Below, piece by piece: positions 1 to 9,033 of a DNA stretch of 64,000 nucleotides. The position numbers and the translations under genes are program-made. Numbering within the stretch: position 1 is the first letter of the stretch; every line of letters starts with the position of its first letter. The notes beneath the pieces are model-generated. The model ran no database searches, was not told the origin of the DNA, and was given only the letters and a program-made list of their open reading frames with translations. The stretch spans positions 23,920,104-23,984,103 of the forward strand of contig OU862917.1 in assembly GCA_917880885.1 (NCBI GenBank). The letters run 5' to 3'. The stretch comes from Limnephilus marmoratus. Lineage: Eukaryota; Arthropoda; Insecta; Trichoptera; Limnephilidae.

Positions 1-439
1 CGACAATTGATCCGGCCTGATCCTTTAGAAGATTTTTTCTTCAAGTAAGTATGTAAAGAGGATATACGGCCGTACAACCAAAGTCGATGTACTTATATCT
101 GAAGGCATCTTGAATGAAAATCCGCTGAAAAAATATTTTTACTAACAATAATTTCGTGCATACTTATACGTGCAGTCAGTTTAACAAAAAAACCGTAAAA
201 GATTCCTACTTGCGCATAACTTTTTTATCTGAAAATTACACTAGAGTCCCAACTGCTCTCAACCGTCTCGAGCCAGTAAGTGCCAATGGCATCCCCAATT
301 TTGGTATGTGGTTCGTAGTGGTTCGCTACGTTTGGTAACCGGGTTTACATAAGATAAGACATTAACAAACCGTGGTTTGAAAATTTACCTGGCTATTCTA
401 GATCTAGTCACCATACACTGCATGTTTTACATTTTACAA

Positions 440-920
440 TAGCTCCATGCATGAGGCCCTGAGGAAAAAAAATCACTTAGGGTCTATGTCATCTTTTATT
501 AAAAAGACCCTCCACACATCGCTGTGTGGAGGGTCTTTTTAATAAAAGGAAGGAGAGGAAGTTCTGAGGAAGAAAAATTTATTAGAGGTGGGTAGAGGAA
601 TCTTAGGCTCAATGTGTCCAAGAGTGAGAGACGTATGAATCCACCTCCCCTACTCCGGTGCAAGGTGATGGGTCGAGAGAGTCCGGCTGGAGAGATCTAG
701 ATTATGTCTTCCTCAAGCAGCCTCTCCCGATCCGGACCGCCACGTAGTAGATGAGGAAAAACATTTGCCACAAAGACCTAGACAAACCTCAATCCAAGAA
801 CCCAAGCACCCCTAATATTCACTAAACGTAGCGAACCACTTGGGATGACCTATGGCAGGAATGTTGGTTATCCAATAAATGGTTCCCGGGGCGACGGTAA
901 ACATATCCGCCTCCTAAATT
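440..920 (-). mobile_element. Poly(A)-tailed retroposon, family GGAGGCGG, minus strand
   Basis: On the minus strand this runs from a GGAGGCGG head (~915) through the blocks GGTTCGCTACGTTTGGTGA-like and TAGACAAACC-like to a GGCCTCxxGxxTGGAGCT end followed by A-rich sequence (T-rich at 421-440 on +). The same module recurs at 2788-3046, 16352-16700, 39185-40600, 44900-45215, 50275-50430, 52712-53030 and 53668-54070. It has no coding potential. The consistent A-rich 3' end argues for retroposition; the parent LINE is unknown. Confidence 0.65.
493..548. repeat. Perfect 26-bp hairpin
   Basis: Bases 493-518 and 523-548 are exact reverse complements around the 4-base loop TCGC. Each arm contains GACCCTCCACAC. 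In other copies of the surrounding retroposon this block is present only once, so the palindrome is a local inverted duplication within this copy. Confidence 0.85.
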
Positions 921-1019
921 TTAAGTAGATGTTGCACATATATGAATGTCGTATTTTGCTATTCGTTCATTCAGAAATTTTAAACGTTACTTTAAACAGC
1001 TTTAGGCGTTTTCGTTATA

Positions 1020-1080
1020 TGTTTTTGGGGTGTTGTGCCGTGTTGCGCTACCTCCTTCTTTAGCCAACGTAGGCGTGTTT
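1020..1080 (+). repeat. Fragment of the palindromic GTTGCGCTACC element
   Basis: It contains GTTGCGCTACCTCCTTCTTT and TAGCCAACGT, matching one arm of the palindromic elements at 22528-22743, 47960-48240 and 49705-49890. It stops before the hammerhead-like core found in those copies. Confidence 0.7.
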
Positions 1081-1480
1081 GGTGACTAAATCTTAATAGC
1101 CAGGAAAATTTTTCACATATTCTTCTCCTCCCCACTATCTTCAGCCTCACAACATATCAAAATTAGGAATACCATAGTCTTACGTGCTCCAGACGGTTGG
1201 GAGCAGTTGGGACTCTTGTGTTTTGATAAAAGTTCTAAAAATAAAAATATAAAAAAATTTAAATAATATGATTTTTGTAATTGGTTCGCTGGTGTACAGT
1301 ATATGTAGGTTTAGTCGGATTACTTGAAATGACGTGACTAGATCTGAATAGCCAGGTACGTTTTCCACATCTCCTTCCCCTCCCCACTATCCTCAGTATC
1401 ACACTATACCAAAATTGGGGATGCCATTGGCACTCACTGGCTCGAGGCGGTTGAGAGCAGTTGGGACTCTAGTGTAATTT
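1074..1480 (+). mobile_element. Two tandem 3' tails of SINE family A
   Basis: Bases 1074-1224 and about 1325-1480 both match the 3' half of the SINE at 3478-3896: the TGAATAGCCAGG-like block, a CTCCCCACTAT pyrimidine stretch, the TTGGGGATGCCAT block and GAGCAGTTGGGACTCT. No tRNA-like head is present, so these are 5'-truncated copies. The second one forms part of the right arm of the big inverted repeat. Confidence 0.65.
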
Positions 1481-1728
1481 TCAGATAAAAAATTTATACG
1501 CAAGTAGGAATCTTTGCTTTTTTTTGTTAAACTGACTGCACATATAAGTATGTCGTATTTTGTATTGCCGCATGCTTCTTCGGAGAGTCGAAATTATTGT
1601 TAGTAAAAATATTTATTCAGCGGATTTTCACTCAAGATGCCTTCAGATATAAGTACATCGACTTTGGTTGTACGGCCGTATATCCTCTTTGCATACTTAT
1701 TGAAGAAAAAATCTTCTAAAGGATCAGG

Positions 1729-1868
1729 CCGGATCAATTGTCGCCGGATCAAATGTCCGCCGGATCAACTGTCCGCCGGATCAAATGTCGGCCAGATCAA
1801 ATGTCGGCCGGATCAAATGTCGCCGGACCAACTGTCGCCGGATCAAATGTCGCCGGATCAAATGTCGG
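1729..1868 (+). repeat. Nine-copy 15-16 bp tandem repeat
   Basis: The unit is GGATCAAATGTCG followed by CC or GCC, with nine copies starting near 1731, 1746, 1762, 1778, 1794, 1810, 1825, 1840 and 1855. Variants replace AAA with ATT or ACT. The window begins with the reverse complement of the first unit, so a mirror array probably lies just left of position 1. Such subterminal arrays at both ends are typical of foldback-type elements. Confidence 0.8.
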
Positions 1869-2534
1869 GTCACCCTTTGATACAGATCTACTTTTGTAAT
1901 ACAACCGAAATAAAGCAATGCCAAAAGATGGCCCCACTTGAGGAGCATCGCCTGACAGGCGTAAGTACTAATGGATTTGTAATTTCGTGAGTCTCTACGG
2001 ATATGGATACATTGACAATATGATTATTATTACAACTGGCAGTTGTGAATAATAATACCACGCGTGTATATATTATATTTGACCTCATTGCCTGTCACGG
2101 TTACTTTGTCCCGGTGACTAACTGTCGCTGGAATCCAGTAGATCCGAGGAACCGACTATTTCTGGTACCAACACTCAAACTGGTCGAAGGCGAACCAAAA
2201 GCCACCCGCAGGGCCTAGCAGCAAAAACTTGCGGAGTGGGTTTTAAACTGGTGGGCTTTTACATAAAAATTTTAAATTGATTACATTATTTAAGTACAAG
2301 ATAAATGTAGATGCAGTACTCGTAAGAAAACCGCACCTATGTGTATAATATAATTAATCTCAAATTGCAACATACTAATATAATGAAGAAAATTGAATAA
2401 TAATAATAAAAGCCGTAATAATAAGCAATAGAAAGTACAACATAGAAAATCAAGTGTGAGCGTTTATACTTACAATATTAATTATGTGTTACAAACCAAT
2501 GAAACATTATAAACAAAAATGTAATTTTCTCGCA
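1869..2534. other. Non-coding stretch with one shared ~85-bp block
   Basis: No gene is seen. Bases ~2158-2250 resemble ~57482-57570 inside the FEN1-like element (shared CCAACACT, CCAAAAGC and GGGCCTAGCAG). Otherwise the sequence is AT-rich without recognised structure. Confidence 0.6.
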
Positions 2535-2592
2535 ATGTATGTATGTGTGTATGTGTATATGTATGTATGTATGTTTGTATGTGTAAGTGTAT
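2535..2592 (+). repeat. (TGTATG)n-type microsatellite
   Basis: Imperfect run of TGTATG, TATG and TGTG units. It directly precedes the dispersed 3'-end family at 2605-2716; the homologous minus-strand copy near 43.8 kb has the same ACATACACAC-rich stretch at the equivalent place. Confidence 0.7.
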
Positions 2593-2604
2593 GCATCTGT
2601 AAAT

Positions 2605-2716
2605 ATATGTATAAGTGCCCATCTCAGAACAGACATAGTCTAGTGAGGCGGGTTACTTACTCGTTTGTATACAATAATAAGACAATAAACGCCCGTGTTA
2701 CCGGCATTAACTAAAA
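2605..2716 (+). mobile_element. 3' end of a dispersed retroelement (GAGGCGGGTTAC family)
   Basis: Shares CATCTCAGAACA-like, TCTAGTGAGGCGGGTTACTT and an AATAAACGC block followed by a CCGGC terminus with the reverse complement of ~43700-43800. The AATAAA near the 3' end suggests an LTR R/U5 or a LINE 3' terminus. A decayed relative occurs at 55060-55090 (CTGAGAACAGAC). No coding part is present. Confidence 0.55.
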
Positions 2717-2787
2717 AAAAATATATGGCAGGGATTCGAAAAAACAAGAAAATAAAACGTAGTATTCTCGTTGCATCGCTTTTTTTT

Positions 2788-3046
2788 TACATGAGCTCCA
2801 CACAGGAGGCCCTGAGGAAAATAATTTCCCTCAGGTCCTATGTCATCTTTGAGGATGCTGTGTGGAGGGTTTTTTTTTAAGGAAAGGAAGGAGAGGAGAG
2901 TTCTGGAAAGGAAAAGGGTTTAAGGGGTGGGTAGGAATCTGGGGTTCAGTATGTCCTGGTCATCCGCCTCCAAGACCTAGACAAACCTCACCCCATGAAC
3001 CCGGGCACCCCTGCTAAATCACCAAACGTAGCGAACCGCTTGTAAT
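2788..3046 (-). mobile_element. GGAGGCGG-family retroposon, minus strand, 5' truncated
   Basis: A minus-strand copy ending at 2788-2800 (reverse complement of GTGTGGAGCTCATG plus A run). It carries the pyrimidine-rich middle, CAGGACATACTGAACCCC-like block and ends upstream at the GGTTCGCTACGTTTGGTGAT block (3046). It is shorter than the 440-920 copy because it lacks that copy's internal GAGAGAGTC segment. Confidence 0.65.
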
Positions 3047-3477
3047 TTCATCGATGTGTACGATAAACTGTCAACTCTCATGAAATAAATATAACATCGA
3101 ATCTGCGATACTCGAAGAAGACTAGTACGATTCAAAAAGTAGGAAAAATTAAGAGGATTTTTACCTTTGTAAAAACCAATAATCTTTCATTTATCTATAT
3201 TTAGTTCACAATGCTCAATATCAAAGGTTCTGAACCTTATTTTACTCCCCCGACCACTTTGAGAATATTTTTTTTTTCTAAAGCCCCCAAACTTTTTTTT
3301 ACCTTACAGGGGGAGGGGGAGGGGGTTAAACTGTCACGGAATCAATAATTCAATTCAAAATATATTGAGATATTTGGTATACTTTTTAATTTAGCAAGTA
3401 AAAACTTATTTTGTATTTTAAGTACCCTGGTTGGTTGCTACCTCCTTCCTTCTTGTGTTCTTAATGATAATAATAAG
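3047..3477. other. AT-rich non-coding spacer
   Basis: No gene or repeat is recognised with confidence. A GGGGGAGGGGGAGGGGG tract lies at 3310-3325. Confidence 0.5.
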
Positions 3478-3896
3478 ACGACCTCCGTAGTCCAGTGGGT
3501 AAGTCTCTTGACTCACAGTCCGGAGGTCGCGGGTTCAAACCCGGCATGCGCAAATAAATTTTATTTGATTAATTTGTGTTATTTCACAATTAATTCATTT
3601 AAAATAATATATAGTGTATTTGCGGCATGTTCCAGAGTGGAAGATACTATCAGTATCGCCCTGGTGTAAGACCACCATTCAGAATTGAAACGTTGCTTGA
3701 AAATGGCTTTAGCCGTGTTTGGTGACCAGATCTGAATAGCCAGGTACTTCCCAACCTTCCTCTTCCCCACCTTCTTCCCCTCCCCACTACCTTCAGCCTC
3801 ACAACATACCCCAATTGGGGATGCCATAGTCTCACTGGCTCCAGACGGGAGCAGTTGAGATTCTTGTGCGGTTATTCACTGTAAAAAAAAAAAAAA
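3478..3896 (+). mobile_element. tRNA-derived SINE, family A (full length)
   Basis: The head is tRNA-like: an A-box-like TAGTCCAGTGGGTAAG at ~3489 and a B-box GGTTCAAACCCGG at ~3532 spaced as in a tRNA gene, as expected of RNA polymerase III SINEs. The body has the GGCATGTTCCAGAGTGGAAG and GTAAGACCACCATTC blocks and ends in a long A run (3882-3899). A near full-length copy lies at 50487-50890, a head fragment at 53473-53668 and tails at 1074-1480. It is not a functional tRNA: the acceptor stem does not close. Confidence 0.85.
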
Positions 3897-3899
3897 AAA

Positions 3900-4258
3900 A
3901 TTACAAAAAAATAATTCATATCATCCAATTTAATGTACCCATATCCGACTGTAATGTTTCAGTTCAGTTTTTATCCACTTCCAGAACTACCGAAATATGT
4001 GAATTTTCGCACACATGATAAAAATTACATTGCAATACATTCAATAACAAAAAACCAATATGAAAGTTAACTTTGCTGTATTAGTATCTGATTAGCATAT
4101 TTTTTGTCTTTTTAGCTCAATGCCCCCTAATTTTCTCTGGGTCTTCTATCTGACAGGTCAACGCCCCCTTATTTTCTCAAAGTCTTCTACAGCCCCCCTG
4201 ACAGTCCCAAACGCCCACGTCGCTCTCCATAGAGAGAAAAAATGGCCTTACCTTTAAA
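3900..4258. other. Non-coding, with a short imperfect tandem repeat
   Basis: Two adjacent units at ~4118-4190 share CCCCCTxATTTTCTC and GTCTTCTA. No gene is seen. Confidence 0.45.
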
Positions 4259-4806
4259 CGCCCGGGTTCTCAAAAGTTTCGTATGATCTGTACCTATTCG
4301 AAAACGTAAAAATAAATGAAATTATTGATCACTAGCCCGCTAAAATGGCCGGAAGTTTTGAACAAAAATTAATTTCGTGATTTGGAAAAAAAATAAAACA
4401 AAGGGTTCATATTTTATATTTTGTACCAAACTTATTTTTCATTCCATAACTGCAGTACAAAGAACCCAACAAAATTTTTTTTTAACATATGTGATGTGTT
4501 GGTGAAAAATATAAAAGGGGAAAATAACACTTTTTCTGGATAAAATCAAAATTCTTGTTGACTTACTTGTATTCACAAACTTGATTTTTTTTCATTTTTG
4601 TTATTTGTTCGCATTTTTTAGTAATAAACAAACGTTAAAAGGTTAAATTTCTGAAAAAAAAAATTATAAAAAATTAAAAAAAAATAGTTTTAGGTTGTTT
4701 TCTGATTTTCATTTCATTTTAGCGGGCTAATAACCATTTAAAAAAAATTAAATTTAAATGCAGTTATTATTTTTTTTGCAAGACGCAACTTTTGAGACCC
4801 CGGGTG
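4259..4806. mobile_element. Outer MITE with ~18-bp TIRs
   Basis: Bases 4261-4278 (CCCGGGTTCTCAAAAGTT) are inverted at 4786-4804 (AACTTTTGAGACCCCGGG) with one mismatch. There is no coding capacity and no clear TSD. A second MITE (4335-4727) sits inside it. Confidence 0.6.
4335..4727. mobile_element. Inner MITE with TA target duplication
   Basis: The termini GCCCGCTAAAATG and CATTTTAGCGGGC are perfect inverted repeats of 13 bp (15 with the TA), each flanked by TA (4333-4334 and 4728-4729), as for Tc1/mariner-type MITEs. The 393 bp interior is AT-rich and non-coding. Confidence 0.75.
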
Positions 4807-5312
4807 TTTCTGAATTCAAAAGTTGAAATAATTGACACACCCTAGGCCCACAAGGAGGCGTTATCGCCTAACCTGTATTTATGCCCTATATTTTTCAATT
4901 TATCCCAGAGTTCTAATGATGTGTTTTCTTTTTGTTTCAGAATATGGATAACAACAACATTAATAATCCAATCGATAGAAACCTTTGATTACAAATTGTG
5001 AGGCTTAGTCCTAAAATTAATCTATTTCATAAAATTAAAACTAAGGGAGTAGTGATTTCCTTTTAGATTGTGTTAAATCGGATGTTTTTGGATATAAGAA
5101 AAGGTTTCAAAGTTTTATTTTTTCAACCATTGACCTTGAGACATAAGCATCACTAAACTTATGAGTTACATTTTTTAATGAACTGATAAAGTCAACCAAA
5201 TATTTTGTAAATGTCGCAATACCCATCCAATTAGATGATTGCTAATTTTAAAGCATAAATTTGATAATTTTGTATTGAATTATAATCACGCTATTGAATT
5301 GATTAATTAGAT
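4807..5312. other. AT-rich non-coding spacer
   Basis: No gene, repeat or RNA feature recognised. Confidence 0.5.
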
Positions 5313-5610
5313 AGCCTACCAGGTTTCGCCTAGCTCATGTTCGTCAGGGACTTAAATTAACTAATTATAATTAAATACAAACACATATACATATATATGG
5401 GAAGGAAATATGACAGCAGAGAGAAACATAGAATAGAGGGAAACAACCGAAAACATATGAGAGGAGGAGGTAGGTAAGGGAAAGGGAAAGTAGAGAAGAC
5501 GACTATCGGTTAATTATTTTTGGTTTATTGATTTCGAAGGTTTCTAAATTTTAATCAGTTTGTACACAGGTAATAATATGTCAAATCAGTCAGTTGAAAA
5601 TGTGATTAGT

Positions 5611-6509
5611 AACTACCGATATGGTTTGAATGTGTAATAACTTTTTAATTTAATGGTTAATTTTTTTTGTTACACAGTATATTAATGGGGAATATTTTTG
5701 GCTTAAGTGTGAAAAATTATATCCCGCAAGTGGTGGCCATTTTTGGCTTCGCACATTCGTGCTCTTTCCAATACATTTTGAATAACTTTTCGTAAAATAC
5801 CCGGTGTTATAGCTTGAATTTCAATGCGAATGTTTTGTTTTAGCTGTGGTATGGTCGCTGGTTTATTTACGTATACCATTTCTTTCTAATAACCCCAAAG
5901 AACACAGTCTGGCGCTGTTAAATCCGGTGAACGTGGGGGCCAATTGAAATCGCTTCTGCGCGAAATAATGCGTTGGCCAAAGAGGTCCCGTAACATAGCC
6001 ATTGTGTCCCTTGCAGTGTGGGCTGTGGCTCCATCTTGTTGGAAACACAACTGTGGATGGTTTTCTACAGCTGGCCTCAAAAAATTGTCCAGCTTCGTTT
6101 GATATTCAGCACCATTACCAGTTACTGAGGCGGCATGGGCATTTTCAAAGAAATATGGACCAATGATCCTTTCAGACGATACACCGCACCAAACAGTACA
6201 CTTTAAGTGGGTGTAATTGTTGCTGATGAACTGTTCTTGGATTTTTCGTAGCACATATCCTGCAATTTTGCTTGTTTACGAAACCATTCAATTGGAAATG
6301 GGCTTCATCGCTCATTATCAAATTGTTAATGAAATCACGATTTTCTTCTTCTTCAACAATTCAATTCAATTCAACAATTGTTGATCGCTGTTCTGTTGTG
6401 TAGTATTCCATTTCAAATTCCCCAAGTTTTCTTCATAACATTCTGAAATAAAAAAAAATATATAAATAAATTTAAAAAGTTATTTAACATTCAAACCATA
6501 TCGGTAGTT
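5611..6509 (-). mobile_element. Internally deleted Tc1/mariner-type transposon
   Basis: About 38-bp TIRs begin AACTACCGATATGGTTTG at 5611 and are inverted at the right end (CCATATCGGTAGTT, to 6509). The minus strand encodes a wrecked transposase. A short N-terminus starts MEYYTTEQR (ATG at 6411) and is fused after a stop to the DDE region. Seen there are the MSDEAHF motif (first Asp), TVWCGVSSE, QQDGATAHTA (second Asp) and WPPRSPDLT (third Asp), ending at LWGY. The spacing between the last two acidic residues is 36. A frameshift lies near 6240. It is incapable of making transposase but retains termini. Confidence 0.8.
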
Positions 6510-6629
6510 TTGCGCCATCCAGTATTAGGTGATTTGCAAATTCTGAATTGTCATTATTATAAACATCTTAGATGATCTTTAATTCTGCGACGTAGATGTT
6601 TCAAGACGTTTTACCGGGTTCCACGACTT

Positions 6630-7050
6630 ATTAACTCGCGACAAAATGTCCCCGACGAAATATCCCCGACAAAATATCCTACGGACAAAACATCCCCTAA
6701 CAAAACCAAACCTAACCTGACCTAACCTAACCAAACCTAACCTAAACTAATCTAACCAAACCTAAACTAACCTAACCTAACCTAACAAAAAATGGCACAA
6801 AAATAATACAGACATCCTATAAAGGCACTAAATTATTGTTAAAAAATGGTAAAATGGGAAAAAAATGCGGACATTTTGCAAAGACTAATAATAATAAATT
6901 ATTATTCAAAAATAGTAAAATGAGACTAAAATAATAATACACATCCTGCAAAGTTAGGTTAGGTTAGGTTAGATTAGGTTTTAGTAGATATTTTATTGTG
7001 GGATTTTTTATCCGTTGGATATTTTGTCGAGATTTTTTGTCACGGGATGA
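6630..7050. mobile_element. Foldback-like element with TTAGG-type arms
   Basis: The left arm (CGACAAAATxTCCxxGAC motifs at 6640-6700, then AACCTAACCT repeats to ~6785) is mirrored on the right (GTTAGGTTAGG repeats 6955-6984, then ATATTTTGTCGAGAT to 7050). It resembles insect telomeric TTAGG in unit only; the arrays are short and interrupted, so this is a mobile or foldback repeat and not a telomere. Confidence 0.6.
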
Positions 7051-7119
7051 AAACGCGCATTACCGCTTTACCGACATATGTTTCAAGTCAAGCTTTTGTT
7101 TCCTTCGAATAATTTTATA

Positions 7120-7222
7120 TCATATTTTTTTTTATTTATTTTTTTTTTTTTTTATATTTTTTTTTTTTTATTTTTTTTTTTTTATTTTTATTTTTTTTTT
7201 ACTTTTTTATTATTTTTTTTTT
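7120..7222. repeat. T-rich low-complexity tract
   Basis: Roughly 100 bases of nearly pure T with scattered A. Any translated reading frame here is a Phe-rich artefact. Confidence 0.85.
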
Positions 7223-7247
7223 AATATAAGTATATATTTATAAGTTT

Positions 7248-7620
7248 TGAAAAAATACAGGGATAAATATTCTTCATATTAATCATAAACGAAAACGTTT
7301 AGATAACTTAGAAGCCTTGGAAATTAAAAAATCCCTTAAAAATAATGATTCTATTATCAACAAACAAAAAATATTGTCATATAGCCCAATCATGGATTTG
7401 TTCCCCTACCCACCCCCTACTACACTAATACCTACCCACCCAATCTACATTATTAACTAGCAACGGCTCCACCCCTACCATAATAAAACATTGTTCGAAA
7501 CTGTCAAATTAGTATAAGCTTTCCCTGACGAAGGAACGTTTGTTCCGAAACCGATCGGATTTACGCATTATATAAGTGGTTTATACAAAGTTGAATTGTT
7601 TCATTTTTCTAATTTTATAT
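7248..7620 (+). mobile_element. 3' end of a Penelope-like retroelement
   Basis: Frame at 7272-7370 reads INHKRKRLDNLEALEIKKSL, which resembles the C-terminal tail of the GIY-YIG region in arthropod Penelope-like elements (recalled family pattern, not searched). The downstream non-coding part carries a hammerhead-like fold (7522-7559) and the box AGTGGTTTATACAAAGTT (7574). Penelope-like elements are the group known to carry hammerhead ribozymes in their terminal repeats, which fits. It lies ~230 bp upstream of the opsin start codon. Confidence 0.55.
7522..7559 (+). ncRNA. Hammerhead-ribozyme-like fold, copy 1
   Basis: Order: helix I strand TCC, core CTGACGA, one extra A, helix II GGAAC/GTTCC with loop GTTT, core GAAA, helix III ACCGAT (one base off the palindrome ACCGGT), C at the cleavage position, then helix I return GGA. 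The extra base between the core and helix II departs from the canonical hammerhead. Self-cleavage is not shown. Confidence 0.5.
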
Positions 7621-7856
7621 CAATTTCACATGTTTTTCCTTAACTTATAAGACTCTCATAACATTCATGTGGACTTTGAATATCGGCTAAAAACAACCTA
7701 CGCAAACAAATAAATTAATTTAAATGAAGCAAAATAAAAGTAAAAAAGTGAATAATATAAAGAGTAACTTAATACCACATTAATTATAAAGTGAAATGAA
7801 TCCTTATCCTTCTATCTGGATAGTAATATTCGTACCTTGAATGCCCGGTAGCAGCG

Positions 7857-8039
7857 ATGTCTATAACGCAGGCGCTGAACCACTCCTCCTCAGTGTACAT
7901 CTACGCCACACACGAGGATTATGTGGAGCTGATGCCCACGTGGGGTTATGCCGTTTCAGCCTTCGTCCTTTTCCTGATCGGCTTCTTCGGCTTCTTCCTG
8001 AATCTGATGGTCATCGTACTGATGTTCAAGGATAAACAG
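7857..8039 (+). CDS. Ciliary opsin (pteropsin-type), exon 1
   Basis: Light-sensing seven-helix receptor. This exon gives 61 residues: a ~27-residue extracellular N-terminus with an N-glycosylation site (NHS, residues 8-10) and TM1 (about WGYAVSAFVLFLIGF onward). TM1 has the conserved Asn of GFFLNL, followed by the KDKQ cytoplasmic turn. The start is the first ATG after an in-frame TAA 36 bases upstream. The exon ends AAACAG with donor GTGAGT at 8040, phase 0, and joins in frame to exon 2 at 42468 (LWTPLN). Insect c-opsins (pteropsins) have this TM1/loop pattern; assignment to c-opsins is supported by the intron in exon 2. A further 5' non-coding exon may exist: the TATCTGGATAG before 7823 could be an acceptor. 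Confidence 0.85.
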
Positions 8040-8228
8040 GTGAGTTTATTTTATTTTATTTTTTATTATTATTGTACAACAGAATTATTCCAATTACAGT
8101 ACAATTTAGTTACCCTATTAGCATTTAGGCAAGTGACTCTTCAATAATATTTTTAAGGCATATAAAAAACAGTCACTTACATCCAAATGGTTTGCAATTT
8201 CATTTAACAACACCACTACCCTCGCCAT

Positions 8229-8591
8229 TAAGGGTCGACCGAGACAGGTTTTCCGTTCTCGGCCGAGACCGAGAATAGATAAATTGAGAAAAAAAATGAT
8301 AATGCGCCATTTTTTCATAGTACGGCAACAATAAAATATTATACCTACTTGGTAAACACATTAAATCGAAATAACACACCCTAACAAACCGTTGCCGACC
8401 AATTACAATCAACAGCTCTCTCACGCACTTACACCAAGTGACGAATGTGGACGCGCGCGGTAAATTTGAATCCCATTATCCTATACCATACCTACTTACA
8501 ACGGCCTCGGTTATGGCCGAGAGTTTTCGGTAGAATTTGGAGCCGAGAATACCGAGACCGAGACCGAGACCGAGATCTCGGTCGACCTTTA
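8229..8591. mobile_element. hAT-type MITE with 8-bp TSD
   Basis: The termini TAAGGGTCGACCGAGA and its inverse (TCTCGGTCGACCTTTA) match at 15 of 16 positions. The flanks CTCGCCAT (8221-8228) and CTCGTCAT (8592-8599) match at 7 of 8, an 8-bp duplication as hAT transposases make. Subterminal GAGACCGAGA repeats lie at both ends. Non-coding, 363 bp, inserted 190 bp into opsin intron 1. Confidence 0.85.
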
Positions 8592-8686
8592 CTCGTCATG
8601 CTATGCTTTGCCAAGACGTCCGTTCTGCCGTTTACTAGTTCCATTTACTAAACAGATGAATTCCAGTAAAATTAATTTTTTCATTT

Positions 8687-9033
8687 AATGTTTACCGGCT
8701 ATAGCTTTTAATGGTCTTTCTGAGGTAGTTCTGAGTTGGTTTAATTCTGAGTTGGCATGGAAACAAATAGAATAGCTAATACACTCAAACAGGTCAACGA
8801 CCGCAGCTACCGAAAGCGCAAAATAACACGCGTATTTTGTTTCGAAGTTATTAGGATTTTAAAAACCGTCGAGTATTAGATACCCGGCAACAATGACGAC
8901 GGGAAAACTATTTTTCATGCATTAAAAATTGCATAATTATTTCAGTTCCATGCCAACTCAGAATGAAACCAACTCAGAACCACCTCAGGAAGGTCATTAA
9001 AAGCTACGAAAAAATAAATTTAAAATAGCCGGT
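8687..9033. mobile_element. MITE with TGAGTTGG-rich inverted arms
   Basis: Left arm: TACCGGCTA, then AGCTTTTAATGGTC and CTGAGTTGG repeats (8690-8762). The right arm is its reverse complement (CCAACTCAGAA at 8950-8985, CATTAAAAGCTACG, then TAGCCGGTAA at ~9025). A partial arm repeats at 9095-9165 and a relative lies at 53070-53280. No TSD was resolved. Confidence 0.65.

Larger units (their letters stand above)
1..1742. repeat. Large inverted repeat at the window start
   Basis: The first ~307 bases are the reverse complement of ~1395-1742 with modest divergence. Both arms carry the ACGGCCGTAC and GATCCGGCC blocks, and a further matching patch (the TAGCCAGGTA area) extends the arms to about 405 and 1334. 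The interior holds a minus-strand retroposon copy (440-920) and SINE tails. The arm sequence overlaps the tail of the SINE family seen complete at 3478-3896, so this may be an inverted duplication rather than a transposon. The left end is cut by the window edge, so element termini and any TSD cannot be judged. Confidence 0.7.

Noticed and set aside
1729..1868. CRISPR-like array of short repeats
   Set aside because: Units are directly adjacent without unique spacers, in a eukaryotic context; it is a tandem repeat.
3478..3560. Possible tRNA gene with A and B boxes
   Set aside because: Acceptor and anticodon stems do not pair, and the sequence continues into a SINE body with an A tail; at least one more copy exists.
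5313..5350. Further hammerhead-like motif on the minus strand (CTGACGA ... GAAAC)
   Set aside because: Core elements are present but helix II does not pair and helix I is only two base pairs; too weak to list.
6705..6984. Telomere or interstitial telomeric block
   Set aside because: Arrays are under 90 bp, imperfect and inverted around a core; better explained as a foldback repeat.
7130..7225. Phe-rich membrane-like peptide
   Set aside because: Translation of a poly-T tract.
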